Source: a bacterium
GTDB lineage: Bacteria; Planctomycetota; UBA11346
Assembly: GCA_020047915.1 (NCBI GenBank)
Contig: JAIFND010000068.1
Location: forward strand, 1 to 56,227
Length of the DNA: 56,227 nt
Reading direction: 5' to 3'
Shown: positions 36,674 to 45,566 of the stretch, piece by piece
Layout of the letters: each line of letters begins with the position of its first letter
How positions within the stretch are numbered: the first letter of the stretch is position 1
Position numbers and translations under genes: made by a program
The notes under the pieces: generated by a model
What the model was told of the DNA's origin: nothing
Database searches by the model: none
The model's input: only the letters and a program-made list of their open reading frames with translations

Positions 36674-37282
36674 TCACCAGTCGATCGGGGTTTCCTTCTC
36701 ATCCGCAGCCGGTGGCTTGGCCGGATTGGCCTTGAGCCCCTCGCGGTTCATCGACACGACATACACCGCCAGATTGCGCACCGCCTCGGTGCCGAGGTTG
36801 GCATATGGCGCCATGCCCTTGCCCGGACGGCCGCCCTTTTCGAGTACCGTCGTGATCCCGGTCATGGTCGGCTCGACCAGCCAGTGGCGGTCGCGCAGAT
36901 TCGGTCCGACGCCGCCCAGGCCCTCGGCACCATGGCAGGCGACGCACAACTGGGCGTAGGTCTGCTTGCCCGCCGCGATGCGCGCCGGATCGCTGGCCAA
37001 AACGCGCAGCCCCGCCTCGTCGAGGGCGGTCCCGGCGTTCAACGAGGCGCGCTCGGCGGCCAGCGCAGCAAGATCCTCTTTGAGTCTATCCGGCCCGACC
37101 TTGCCAGGCCCACCGTGGTAGAACGGGATGTACCAGATCGCCCAGATGATCGTGGCATAGAACAGCCACAGCCACCACTTGGGCAGGTTGTTGTCGTATT
37201 CCTGGATGCCGTCGAAGGCGTGCCCGCCATCCTTCAACTGGTCCGGCTTGTGCTCGGTGCCGGTAGGCGCGGGGTCAGACAT
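36674..37282 (-). CDS. ccoP: cbb3 oxidase subunit III, mono-heme CcoP
   Basis: About 202 residues from ATG 37282 (MSDPAPTGTEHKPDQLKDGG); another Met lies 3 codons earlier. The FixP_N segment GIQEYDNNLPKWWLWLFYAT with its transmembrane helix is clear. Only one c-type heme site, CVACH, is present, with the axial Met probably in GKGMAPYANLG. Ordinary CcoP has two CxxCH motifs and about 300 residues, so this is a short mono-heme form. The subunit passes electrons from soluble cytochrome to CcoO. The start overlaps ccoQ, and the stop is 2 nt from the ccoG start. Confidence 0.92.
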   Translation of the reverse strand: MSDPAPTGTEHKPDQLKDGGHAFDGIQEYDNNLPKWWLWLFYATIIWAIWYIPFYHGGPGKVGPDRLKEDLAALAAERASLNAGTALDEAGLRVLASDPARIAAGKQTYAQLCVACHGAEGLGGVGPNLRDRHWLVEPTMTGITTVLEKGGRPGKGMAPYANLGTEAVRNLAVYVVSMNREGLKANPAKPPAADEKETPIDW

Positions 37283-37439
37283 GACGGTCATCCTCGAGGG
37301 GCAGATGCTCCATGCGTTCGATGTGGCCGCGCCGACGGTCACTGGCGACGTACCAGACGATCAGGGCGAACAAGCCGACGAAGCCGAGCATGCCGATCAC
37401 AGCCCACGGGTTCGCGTTGATGAATACTTCGCGGATCAC
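37275..37439 (-). CDS. ccoQ: cbb3 oxidase small subunit CcoQ
   Basis: Missed by the ORF track because of its length. A GTG at 37439 overlaps the ccoNO stop (GTGA) and the frame runs 54 residues to TGA at 37275, overlapping the ccoP start. The peptide MIREVFINANPWAVIGMLGF continues VGLFALIVWYVASDRRRGHI, one transmembrane helix then a basic cytoplasmic tail, the CcoQ layout. Known CcoQ stabilises the N-O-P complex. Position between ccoO and ccoP is the canonical one. Confidence 0.85.
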   Translation of the reverse strand: MIREVFINANPWAVIGMLGFVGLFALIVWYVASDRRRGHIERMEHLPLEDDRHV

Positions 37440-39658
37440 TTGGCCGCTCCCTTCTTCAAATCGGTGCCCAGGCGCTGCAGGTAGGCGATCATGGCAATGA
37501 TTTCGCTGTCGTCCTTGACCCGGGCACGATCGACCGGATCGGTAAGCTGGGTACGCAGTTCGTCTGCGACCTGCTTGGCCTGGGCCTTGGCCGTGCTGAC
37601 CGGATCCTTCACCACCTCGCGATCATAGGGCGTGTACAGCGGCGGCATCGCCAGGACACCGATCTTGGATGGCAGAGCCGCGTAGTCGGTCTCCCAGGTA
37701 TAGAGCCATGGGTAGCGCGGCATGGTGCTGCCCTGGGCCATGGAGGTGGGATCCTCCATGTGCGCCCAGTGCCAGCTGTGCGGACGCAGTCCGCCCTCGC
37801 GCCACAGGTCGGGCCCGGTGCGCTTGCTGCCCCAGACGAAGGGCCGGTCGTAGATCGTCTCGCCGGCGCGGGTGTAGTCGCCATAGCGCTCGACCTCGGC
37901 GCGCAGGGTACGCACCATCTGCGTGTGGCAGGTGTTGCAGCCTTCGCGTATGTAGATGTCGCGTCCGGCCAGTTCCAGTGGGGTATAGGGTTTGACGCTG
38001 GCGATCTTCGGGGTCACCGCACCCTGGATGAGCTGCGGCACGATCTCGCAGAACCCGCCGATCACCAGGCTGATCGTGATCAGCACGATCATGGTGGTCG
38101 GCCAGCGCTCGACCAGGCTGTGCAGGGCGTTGGTCTTGGCACGCGCGGTCGGCTGGTCGAGGGCGGCGTCGATGTGCTTGCCCACCTCGACATCGGGGAT
38201 GAGGCGCGGCACCTGCACGGTGGTGGTCTCTAGGCCACCCGGGGCCTTGCGGATGGTCATGATGATGTTGTAGATGCACAGGAAGATGCCTGCCATGTAG
38301 AGCAGGCCGGCGGTGGCGCGCAGCCAGTAGAACGGGATCGTGGTACGCACGATCTCCATCCAGTCGGTGTACATCAGGCGCGCCTCGTCGTTGAACTGCA
38401 GGGTCATCAGGCCCTGGGCGATGCCGGCGATCCACAGCGCGACCATGTAGAGGAAGATGGCGACCGTGGCGGTCCAGAAATGCAGGTTGGCGAGTCCGGT
38501 CGAGTGCAGCGTGGTCTTGTACAGTTTGGGGATCAGCCAGTAGGCCAGGGCGAAGGCGATCAGACCGTTCCAGCCCATGGCCCCCCCATGGACATGGCCG
38601 ATGGTCCATTCGCTGTTGTGCGACAGGGCGTTGACCGAGCGCAGCGAGAGCAGCGGACCCTCGAAGGTGGCCATGCCGTAGAAGGTGACGGCGGCGACCC
38701 AGAACTTCAGCACCGGATCCTGGCGCACCCGGTCCCACGCCCCGCGCAGGGTCAAGAGGCCGTTGATCATGCCACCCCAGCTGGGCGCCAGCAGCATGAT
38801 CGAGAAGGTCACGCCCAGGGTCTGCGCCCACTCCGGCGTGGCCTGGTTGAGCAAGTGGTGCGGGCCGGACCAGATGTAGAGGAAGATCAGCGACCAGAAA
38901 TGGATGATCGACAGGCGGTAGGAGTAGACCGGACGCTCGGCCGCCTTGGGCAGGTAGTAGTACATCAGGCCGAGGAACGGCGTGGTCAGGAAGAAGGCCA
39001 CCGCGTTATGGCCGTACCACCACTGCACCAGCGCGTCCTGCACGCCGCTGAACACGCTGTAGGAGTGCGTGAGGCTGGTGGGAATCGAGAGCGAATTGAC
39101 GACATGCAGCATCGCCACGCCGATCTGGGTGGCGAGCAGGAACCAGATCGCGACGTAGAGGTGGCGTTCACGGCGCACCATGATGGTTGCCACGGTGTTG
39201 ACCGTCCACGCCACCCAGACCAGGGCGATGGCGATGTCGATCGGCCAGATCAGTTCGGCGTATTCCTTGCCCGAGGTCCAGCCCAAAGGCAGCGAAATGG
39301 CGGCCGCGGCGATGATCGCCTGCCAGCCGAAGAAGTGGAACTTGCTGAGGGCATCAGACCACATGCGCGCCTTCAGCAGGCGTTGGGTCGCGTAATAAAA
39401 GCCGGCGAAGATGGCGTTGCCGGCGAAGGCGAAGATCACCGCGTTGGTGTGCAGCGGACGCAGGCGGCCATAGGTCGTCCACGGCAGGTCGAGATTGGCG
39501 CCCGGGATGGCCAGCTGAACGGCCAGGATCACACCGACCAGCAGGCCGACCACGCCGAAGATGAGCGAGGCCCAGATGAACCATAGGACGATGCGATCGT
39601 CGTAGGTGACGGTATCGAGGTCCGCCTCGCGCGGCGGAGGCATGGGAGAGTCGGTCAT
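37436..39658 (-). CDS. ccoNO: Fused cbb3 oxidase subunits I and II (CcoN-CcoO)
   Basis: 740 residues. Residues about 1-480 are CcoN, the heme-copper catalytic subunit: RLRPLHTNAVIF (heme b ligand), QWWYGHNAVAFFLTTPFLGL (CuB His and cross-linked Tyr region), and GHVHGGAMGWNG. Residues about 535-740 are CcoO: a transmembrane helix (TTMIVLITISLVIGGFCEIV), GRDIYIREGCNTCHTQMVRT with the c-heme CxxCH, and RTGPDLWREGG. The separate ccoO start of most bacteria is missing; a linker (LETTTVQVPRLIPDVEVGKH) joins the parts. Such fusions are known in Bacteroidota and PVC members. The start overlaps ccoS as ATGA. Confidence 0.95.
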   Translation of the reverse strand: MTDSPMPPPREADLDTVTYDDRIVLWFIWASLIFGVVGLLVGVILAVQLAIPGANLDLPWTTYGRLRPLHTNAVIFAFAGNAIFAGFYYATQRLLKARMWSDALSKFHFFGWQAIIAAAAISLPLGWTSGKEYAELIWPIDIAIALVWVAWTVNTVATIMVRRERHLYVAIWFLLATQIGVAMLHVVNSLSIPTSLTHSYSVFSGVQDALVQWWYGHNAVAFFLTTPFLGLMYYYLPKAAERPVYSYRLSIIHFWSLIFLYIWSGPHHLLNQATPEWAQTLGVTFSIMLLAPSWGGMINGLLTLRGAWDRVRQDPVLKFWVAAVTFYGMATFEGPLLSLRSVNALSHNSEWTIGHVHGGAMGWNGLIAFALAYWLIPKLYKTTLHSTGLANLHFWTATVAIFLYMVALWIAGIAQGLMTLQFNDEARLMYTDWMEIVRTTIPFYWLRATAGLLYMAGIFLCIYNIIMTIRKAPGGLETTTVQVPRLIPDVEVGKHIDAALDQPTARAKTNALHSLVERWPTTMIVLITISLVIGGFCEIVPQLIQGAVTPKIASVKPYTPLELAGRDIYIREGCNTCHTQMVRTLRAEVERYGDYTRAGETIYDRPFVWGSKRTGPDLWREGGLRPHSWHWAHMEDPTSMAQGSTMPRYPWLYTWETDYAALPSKIGVLAMPPLYTPYDREVVKDPVSTAKAQAKQVADELRTQLTDPVDRARVKDDSEIIAMIAYLQRLGTDLKKGAAK

Positions 39659-39831
39659 GGATGCTTCTGGGCGGGGGGCAGGGGGCGGGGGGCGGGGGGC
39701 AGGTCGTCGGCCAGCATGCGCGCCGGGGGGGTATCCAGGTCGTCGAGCTGGCCGCTGCGGACCAGCGCGATGAGCGCGGCGACCGCGACGACGAACAATG
39801 CCAGACCGACGCCTGTAAGCAGATAGAGCAT
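39655..39831 (-). CDS. ccoS: cbb3 oxidase assembly protein CcoS
   Basis: About 58 residues from the Met at 39831 (MLYLLTGVGLALFVVAVAAL); longer starts at 39858 and 39873 are possible. One transmembrane helix is followed by VRSGQLDDLDTPPARMLADD, the family signature 'SGQFDDLEGPAxRIL.D'. CcoS is needed for heme and copper insertion. The last residues (PPAPRPLPPAQKHP) are encoded by a 31-nt heptad arm (39670-39700), so the C-terminus is repeat-derived. It is the first gene of the operon and overlaps the ccoNO start by 4 nt. Confidence 0.88.
   Translation of the reverse strand: MLYLLTGVGLALFVVAVAALIALVRSGQLDDLDTPPARMLADDLPPAPRPLPPAQKHP
39670..39700. repeat. 31-nt heptad arm in the ccoS 3' end
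   Basis: GGC-GGGG heptads (second is GGC-AGGG) four times plus GGC, exactly 31 nt. It forms the last codons before the ccoS stop. The same subfamily occurs inside ccoG at 35803. Confidence 0.88.
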
Positions 39832-39959
39832 GGCTGAGGCTGCGATGCTTATGCCCATGCGAGTCGGAGGCAAATAGATATAGAGGTTCTTTTGACTAGA
39901 ACTCGCAGCGCCGTAGTTGGTTTCCTGGGGATCCCGGGGCGCCGCCCGGAGCTACTCCT

Positions 39960-39990
39960 AGCCTCCAGCCTCCAGCCTCCAGCCTCCAGC
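39960..39990. repeat. 31-nt heptad arm before the SafE-like gene
   Basis: (AGCCTCC)4 plus AGC; on the other strand (GCTGGAG)4GCT. It ends 9 nt before the ATG at 40000, where a ribosome site would be expected, so the leader of this gene is repeat-derived. No partner arm with the same unit is seen nearby. Confidence 0.88.
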
Positions 39991-39999
39991 CCATCCCCC

Positions 40000-40707
40000 A
40001 TGCCCGACCCCGCCCCCCTCTACCTCCAGCTCCTCGGCCCCGGCACCATCTGGATCATGGTCCACTGCGGCGGCATGTGCGGGCCGATCGTCGCCGGCCT
40101 GCGGCTGGGGGAGGGCGGGTGGGCCCGCGCCTCACTGAACCTGGGCCTCTACCAGTTCGGCCGCGCCGTGCCCCTGGCCATCGCCGGCGCCATCGCCGGC
40201 GCTGCCGGTGCCGCCGCCGCCGACCTGCTCGACAGCTATGGGCCGTGGCTGACCCTGGTCATCGCGGCGGCGATGCTGATCGCGGTGGTCAACCGCCTGG
40301 GCTGGATCCCGTGGCTGAAGGCCGGCGACAGCAGCGGGGTGGCCGCACGCCTGCTGCGCCCGGTCGCCGGCTGGGCCGGCCGGCACCCGTTGCTCGGCAC
40401 CGTCGCCCTCGGCGCCGCCCTCAGCGTGCTGCCGTGCGGGGTGGTCTATTGGATCCTCTCCCTCTCGGCGACCAGCGCCTCACCGCTGCACGGGGCCCTG
40501 CTGCCGGTGCTGCTGGTAGCGATCAGCACGCCGCCGCTGGCCCTTGCCGCCGGGGCCAGCGCCGCCGCCTTCGGGCGCCTACGCCTGCGCCTGGCCTGGG
40601 TGCCGACCGTCGCTCTGCTCATCTCCGCCTTCTGGCTGGCGATGCATGGTCTGGCTGCACTCGGATATGTGGCGCATGTCCATGTGTGGAAGATCATGCT
40701 GTGGTAG
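40000..40707 (+). CDS. TauE/SafE-like membrane protein (UreH-type, cco-linked)
   Basis: 235 residues from ATG 40000 (MPDPAPLYLQLLG); the ORF track's upstream part is repeat translation. Six membrane helices. The hallmark is IMVHCGGMCGPIVAGLRLG, the 'HCxGMCG' motif of the DsbD/UreH-like group usually found beside ccoI/ccoG, and a second conserved Cys in ALSVLPCGVVYWIL (family 'GLLPCGxVY'). The Cys residues suggest copper or thiol chemistry in oxidase maturation. It overlaps the ccoI start by 7 nt, and together they are divergent from the cco structural operon. Confidence 0.9.
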   Translation: MPDPAPLYLQLLGPGTIWIMVHCGGMCGPIVAGLRLGEGGWARASLNLGLYQFGRAVPLAIAGAIAGAAGAAAADLLDSYGPWLTLVIAAAMLIAVVNRLGWIPWLKAGDSSGVAARLLRPVAGWAGRHPLLGTVALGAALSVLPCGVVYWILSLSATSASPLHGALLPVLLVAISTPPLALAAGASAAAFGRLRLRLAWVPTVALLISAFWLAMHGLAALGYVAHVHVWKIMLW

Positions 40708-43079
40708 CAGCGTCCTGCATCCACTGCGGGCTGCCGGTGGCAGGCGCAGACGAGCGCTTCTGCTGCAGCGGCTGCGCCACGGCCTATCGCCTGCTGCATG
40801 ACGGTGGATTGGCTGAGTTCTACCGCCTGCGCGATGCGACCGCGACGGGACCGGGCCGCCAGGCCGGCGAGGATCCGGCGGCCGACGCCTTCGACGGGAG
40901 CGCCTTCCGGGCCGCCTGGGCGCGGCCGTTGGGGGGAGGCGACGAGCTCATCGCCTGGTACCTTGAAGGCCTGCACTGCCCGGCCTGCGTCTGGCTGGTC
41001 GAGCAGTTGCCGCGCCTGCTGCCCGGCGTGCGCTGGGCCAGGCTCGACCTCGGCACCGCGCAATTGCGCGTCGCCTACGATCCGGCCCACGCCGGCCCCG
41101 GCGCCCAGGCCCGCCTGCTCGCCCGGCTCGGCTATCGCGCCCGGCCCTTCCGCGCCGACGCGGTGCTGGCGGCCCTGACCGCCGAACACCGCGCCCTGCT
41201 GATGCGCGTCGCGGTCGCAGCGGCCAGCGCGGTGGGCGCCATGCATCTCACCGCCACGCTGACCGCCGGCGAGATCACCGGCGACCTCGACCCGGGTTGG
41301 CAATCCGGCTTCGCCTGGGGAGCGATCCTCGTCGCCCTGCCCGGCTGCCTGTGGGCGGCCTCCTCCTTGCACCGTGGCGCCCTCGTCGCGCTGCGGGCGC
41401 GGCGCTGGAGCGTCGATCTCGCGGCCTCCCTTGCCATCCTGCTGGCCCTGGCCGGCAGCGCCGCCCTGGCCGCGAGCGGCAGCCTGGCCAGCTACGCCGA
41501 TGCCGCAGCGATGTTCGCCGCGTTGCTGCTCACTGCCCGGCTGGCCGTGGTGCAGGCGCGACGACGGGTGGCGCGCGCGGCCGGCGGCCTGACGCATCTG
41601 CTGCCGCTGACCGCGCGGAGACTGCAGGACGGGATCGCCACCGAGGTCGCGATCCAGGCCCTGACGGCCGGCGAGGTGGTCGAAGTCGGCGAGGGTGCGA
41701 TCGTGCCCGGAGACGGGACGGTGGTCAGCGGCACGGCGGCCATCGACATCGCCGTGCTCACCGGCGAGCCACGGCCGATCGCCGTGACAGCAGGCAGCAC
41801 GGTCGCCGCCGGGGCGATCTGCCGTCATGGCAACGTCAGCATCAGGCTCTCGGCGGTGGGCGCCGACACGCGCCTCGCCGGCATCCTTGCCGCCGCCCTG
41901 CCGACCGGGCACGGCACAGCGGCCGAGTGGCAGAGCGACACCACCCTGCGCTGGTTCGCCCCGCTGACCCTGGGCTTGGCGGCCGCCGCTGCGCTGGCCT
42001 GGGGCTGGCACGACGGCTGGACGCGCGGGGCCGAGATCGCCCTCGCCGTCATCGTCGCCGCCTGCCCCTGCGCCATCGGACTCGCCGCGCCGCTCACCCA
42101 GGCCCTGGCGGCGGCCGCCGCCGCGCGGCGCGGACTGCTGATCCGCGATCCGGCGGTGCTGGCGCGCATCAGCAGCGTGCGCCATGTCGTCTGTGACAAG
42201 ACCGGTACGCTGACCCGCGGCCGCATGCAGGTGGTCGAGGCGCAACTCCCCAGTGAACTGCGCGGCGCCGTGCTGGGCGTAGCGGAACGCAGCGGCCATC
42301 CTGCGGCGCAGGCGGTCAGCGCGCATCTGCGTGCCGCCGGCGCCGTCGCCGTGCCGCCGACGACCTGGCGCGAGCTGTCCGGACAGGGTGTCCTGGCCGG
42401 GCACGACGGGCACGACCTGCGCCTCGGCGGCCAGCGGCTGACCGGCATCGAGCCCGGCGACCAGGGCCGTTCGCGCGTCGGAGTGCTGGCCGACGGCGCA
42501 CCGGTCGGCTGGTTCGATCTCGACGACCAGCTGCGGCCCGAGGCCCGGGATCTGGTGGCGACCTGGCGCAGGGCCGGGGCGCGCATCCATATCGCCAGCG
42601 GCGATCATCAGGCAGCCGTCCGGCAGAAGGCTGGGGAGCTGGGAATCGAACCGGCGGACGCGTATGGCGGCCTCAGCCCAGAGGACAAGGCGGCCCTGGT
42701 CGGCAGGCTGCGCGCCGAGGGCGGGGTGGCTGCGGTCGGGGATGGCGTCAACGATGCGGCCATGCTCGCGGCGGCCGACGTCGCGGTCGGGGTGAGCGGT
42801 GGCCTGGAGGCGGCACTCGACCGCTGCCATGCCTTCTGCGCCCGTCCCGACGAGGCCGGCCCGCGCGAGCTGTGGCTGGGAGCGGCCCGCACCCGCCAGG
42901 CCATCGCACGCATGCTGTGGATCAGCGCCGTCTACAACCTGCTGGCCATCGCCGGGGCGGCGGCTGGCCTGTTCGGCCCGCTGGTGTGCGCCATCGCGAT
43001 GCCGTTGTCATCGCTGACCGTGGTGGCGATGGCCCTGCGCTGCGATCCGTTCCCGACCGCTCAACCGACATCCTCGTAG
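40701..43079 (+). CDS. ccoI: Copper-exporting P-type ATPase CcoI/FixI
   Basis: P1B-type ATPase that supplies copper for cbb3 oxidase. The ORF track begins out of the gene at 40077. A GTG at 40701 gives 792 residues starting MVAASCIHCGLPVAGADERF, with the FCCSGCATAY metal-binding cluster. An HMA domain follows (GLHCPACVWLVEQLPRLLPG). Then come helices, actuator LTGEPRPI, the metal-translocating VAACPCAIGLAAP, phosphorylation site CDKTGTLTRG, SGHPAA (the usual SEHP altered to SGHP) and hinge VGDGVNDAAML. The gene overlaps the SafE-like gene and runs 19 nt into the convergent cheX. Confidence 0.94.
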   Translation: MVAASCIHCGLPVAGADERFCCSGCATAYRLLHDGGLAEFYRLRDATATGPGRQAGEDPAADAFDGSAFRAAWARPLGGGDELIAWYLEGLHCPACVWLVEQLPRLLPGVRWARLDLGTAQLRVAYDPAHAGPGAQARLLARLGYRARPFRADAVLAALTAEHRALLMRVAVAAASAVGAMHLTATLTAGEITGDLDPGWQSGFAWGAILVALPGCLWAASSLHRGALVALRARRWSVDLAASLAILLALAGSAALAASGSLASYADAAAMFAALLLTARLAVVQARRRVARAAGGLTHLLPLTARRLQDGIATEVAIQALTAGEVVEVGEGAIVPGDGTVVSGTAAIDIAVLTGEPRPIAVTAGSTVAAGAICRHGNVSIRLSAVGADTRLAGILAAALPTGHGTAAEWQSDTTLRWFAPLTLGLAAAAALAWGWHDGWTRGAEIALAVIVAACPCAIGLAAPLTQALAAAAAARRGLLIRDPAVLARISSVRHVVCDKTGTLTRGRMQVVEAQLPSELRGAVLGVAERSGHPAAQAVSAHLRAAGAVAVPPTTWRELSGQGVLAGHDGHDLRLGGQRLTGIEPGDQGRSRVGVLADGAPVGWFDLDDQLRPEARDLVATWRRAGARIHIASGDHQAAVRQKAGELGIEPADAYGGLSPEDKAALVGRLRAEGGVAAVGDGVNDAAMLAAADVAVGVSGGLEAALDRCHAFCARPDEAGPRELWLGAARTRQAIARMLWISAVYNLLAIAGAAAGLFGPLVCAIAMPLSSLTVVAMALRCDPFPTAQPTSS

Positions 43080-43498
43080 ACCTGCACGCGCAGGATCCCG
43101 CCTGGCACCGCGAAGGCCTGCTCGGCGAGCAGCTGCAGCCGGCTCGCATCCAGGCCATGGTCTGTACCCGTCAGCACCGCCGGCAGGGCCAACTGGCTAG
43201 GCCCGGCGACGATCGATTTGATGTGGCCGCCAACCATGTTGGCCAGCTCGCCGAGCGCATCACGACGCTCCTCCGCACCGACCGCAACGGCATCGAGGGC
43301 GAACATCACCATGGCGGCGAGTTCCACCACGCCATCCGGGACGCCGATCACGACCACGCCACGAAAGGCGCCGGTGATCTGGATGCTGCCACTGAAGGCC
43401 GGCTCGGCCTGGGCGGTGACCGGCTCGACCTCGTGGCCGAGCACGTCACGCCAGACGTCGGTGACGATGCGCGAGATGTCCTCGACGGTCACACTCAT
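43061..43498 (-). CDS. cheX: CheX-like chemotaxis phosphatase
   Basis: 145 residues. It matches the CheC/CheX/FliY phosphatase class, which removes phosphate from CheY. The catalytic pattern 'E-x2-N' is seen in LGELANMVGGHIKSI (Glu and Asn three apart). The N-terminal half (VEDISRIVTDVWRDVLGHEV) and IQITGAFRGVVVIGVPDGVV are typical of CheX. It is the last gene of a che group (cheY, cheB, cheR, cheX) on this strand, 3 nt after cheR. Only one E-x2-N motif is present, as in CheX. Confidence 0.88.
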   Translation of the reverse strand: MSVTVEDISRIVTDVWRDVLGHEVEPVTAQAEPAFSGSIQITGAFRGVVVIGVPDGVVELAAMVMFALDAVAVGAEERRDALGELANMVGGHIKSIVAGPSQLALPAVLTGTDHGLDASRLQLLAEQAFAVPGGILRVQVYEDVG

Positions 43499-43501
43499 GG
43501 T

Positions 43502-44323
43502 TCAGCCCTTCAGGCGGTAGCATCCGCCCTTGTCGAAATCGACGCGCACGAACGCATCGTCGAGGTTCATCGTCGTCTCGGCCCCGCCCAGGAACAAGAA
43601 ACCGTCGGGGCGCAGCAGCTTGCGACACTTGGCGAGGATCTGCTTCTTGGTCTCGACGTCGAAATAGATCAGCACGTTGCGGATGAAGATGACATCAAGC
43701 TGCCCGCTGATCTGGAAGTTGTCGAGCAGGTTCTGCTCCTTGAACTCGATCATGCGCTTGAGTTCGTCCTTCACCTTCCAGTCCAGGCCGTCCTTGGTGA
43801 AGTGCTTGATCAGCAGCGGGGCTGGCAGGCCGCGATTGACCTCCAGCTGGCTGTAGCGCCCCTCGCGCGCCCGGGAGAGGACCTGCGCGGCGAGATCGGT
43901 GGCGATGAAACGCGTCGTCCAGGTGGCGATCTGCGGACAGTTCTCACGCATGACCATGGCGATCGAGTAGGGCTCCTGGCCGGTCGAGGCGGCGGCGCAC
44001 CACAGGTCGAGGCGGCGTTCGGCCGCGCGCCTGGCGATCAGATCCGGAAGGACCAGCTTCTTCAGGCACTCGAACGGATGGATGTCCCGGAAGAAGAAGG
44101 TCTCGTTGGTGGTCATCGCCTCGACCACCTGGCGCGCCAACTGTCCGGAGGGTTCGGCGCGCAGACGCACGCTCAGTTCGTCGAGGCCGGACAGACCGAC
44201 AGCCTTGGCCAACGGCAGGAGGCGGCTTTCCAGCAGATAGCCCTTGTCCTCGCCGAGCACGATGCCGCTGCGGGTGCGCACCAGACCGCGCAGGAAGACG
44301 GAATCAGCAGGAGAAAGCGGCAT
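43502..44323 (-). CDS. cheR: CheR-type protein-glutamate methyltransferase
   Basis: 273 residues from ATG 44323 (MPLSPADSVFLRGLVRTRSG). The ORF track entry is extended upstream into cheB. It methylates chemoreceptors using SAM. An N-terminal helical domain (about 1-75) precedes MTTNETFFFRDIHPFECLKK, the family 'T..FFRd..f' motif. The SAM site is DLWCAAASTGQEPYSIAMVM. RFIATDLAAQVLSRAREGRY and FIRNVLIYFD complete the set. The start overlaps the cheB stop as TGATG. No chemoreceptor, CheA or CheW is in the window. Confidence 0.96.
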   Translation of the reverse strand: MPLSPADSVFLRGLVRTRSGIVLGEDKGYLLESRLLPLAKAVGLSGLDELSVRLRAEPSGQLARQVVEAMTTNETFFFRDIHPFECLKKLVLPDLIARRAAERRLDLWCAAASTGQEPYSIAMVMRENCPQIATWTTRFIATDLAAQVLSRAREGRYSQLEVNRGLPAPLLIKHFTKDGLDWKVKDELKRMIEFKEQNLLDNFQISGQLDVIFIRNVLIYFDVETKKQILAKCRKLLRPDGFLFLGGAETTMNLDDAFVRVDFDKGGCYRLKG

Positions 44324-45561
44324 CAGCAACCTCTGCCACGGACATGATGGACGATCTCGTTGGCCAGTTGCGCCAAAGGCACCGCCCGTTCGGTGATCCC
44401 GGCCTTGCACACGGCCCCGGGCATGCCCCACACAACACTGGACGCCTGGTCCTGCGCCAGCACCGAGGCGCCCAAGGTGTGCAGCTGGATGGCTCCGACC
44501 AAGCCGTCCTGACCCATGCCGGTCATGACCACGACCAGGACCCGCCCACCCCACACTTCGGCCGCAGAGCGGAACAGCACGTCGGCGGCGGGCCGCACCG
44601 AATTCTCGGCGGGATCGCGATTGAGGGAGCAGCGCACCGCACCGCCGGTGCGGCGGACCACCAGGTGATGGTCCCCCGGGGCAAGCAGCACTTCGCCAGG
44701 CAGCACCGGATCGCCCTCGGCAGCCTCGCGCACCGGCATCTGCGCCTTGGCTGCCAGGCGCTCGGCGAGCAGCCGGGTGAACACCGGCGGCATGTGCTGG
44801 ACGATCAGCACCGGCACCGGCAGGTCGCGCGGCAGGCGCGGCACCAGCTCGGCCAGAGCGTTCGGACCACCGGTCGATACCGCGATGAGCACGGCTTCGC
44901 ATGCGCCCGCACGACCGCGCAGCAGGGGCGGCGGGGTTGCACGCGACGGGCGCGCCAGCGCCTGCGGAGCCGGCGCTGGCGGCGCCTGGCGCAGGGGCAT
45001 GGCGGGGAACGACGAAGGTGTAGGCGGGGTCGGAGCCGGGATCGGAGCTGGAGCCGGAGCCGGAACAGGTGCGACCCGCATGGCCGGGATTTCGGCGCTG
45101 GAGGCATAACGCACTGCGGCCCGCGCCACCGCACTGAGATCGCCCGGCCCGCGCAGCAGAGCCTTGATCTTGCCGCCGAGCTCCTGACGCAGGCTGTCCA
45201 TGACCGCCGCCATCGCGGTCCCTGCGGCGACACTCGGTTTGGTCACGAAGTCGTTGGCCCCGGCATGCAGGGCCTCCAGCGTGATGTGCGCGCTTTCGCG
45301 GTTGGGCGAGGCGAACATCACCACCGGCAGGTGGGGCCACTGCCGCCGTACCGCCTGGACCGTCTCGATCCCGCTCAGTTCAGGCATTTCGACATCGCAG
45401 ATCACCGCATCCGGCTCGTCCTGCTTCAGCCAGGCCAGCGCCTCTCGGCCGTTGGCGGCCTCGCCGACCACCTCGATCTCGGTATCGGCATCGAGGGCGC
45501 CGCGCACCAGGCGCCGCACCACCGCAGAGTCATCGACCAATAGCACCCGGATACGAGGCAT
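44323..45561 (-). CDS. cheB: CheB-type protein-glutamate methylesterase
   Basis: 412 residues. The N-terminal receiver (about 1-125) has VLLVDDSAVVRRLV, the phospho-acceptor in VICDVEMPELSG, and DFVTKPS. A long Ala/Pro linker (about 160-225, APVPAPAPAPIPAP) joins to the C-terminal esterase: LIAVSTGGPNALAELV (catalytic Ser), IVQHMPPVFT (His) and VMTGMGQDGLVGAI (Asp). It removes receptor methyl groups or deamidates glutamine. The gene lies 5 nt after cheY. The receiver has ASPNRESAHITLEALHAGAN at the beta4 region, within normal variation. Confidence 0.97.
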   Translation of the reverse strand: MPRIRVLLVDDSAVVRRLVRGALDADTEIEVVGEAANGREALAWLKQDEPDAVICDVEMPELSGIETVQAVRRQWPHLPVVMFASPNRESAHITLEALHAGANDFVTKPSVAAGTAMAAVMDSLRQELGGKIKALLRGPGDLSAVARAAVRYASSAEIPAMRVAPVPAPAPAPIPAPTPPTPSSFPAMPLRQAPPAPAPQALARPSRATPPPLLRGRAGACEAVLIAVSTGGPNALAELVPRLPRDLPVPVLIVQHMPPVFTRLLAERLAAKAQMPVREAAEGDPVLPGEVLLAPGDHHLVVRRTGGAVRCSLNRDPAENSVRPAADVLFRSAAEVWGGRVLVVVMTGMGQDGLVGAIQLHTLGASVLAQDQASSVVWGMPGAVCKAGITERAVPLAQLANEIVHHVRGRGC

Positions 45562-45566
45562 GCGGC

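Noticed and set aside
42872-44347. 491-residue plus-strand ORF
   Set aside because: Antisense to cheX and cheR and overlapping the end of ccoI; no motif.
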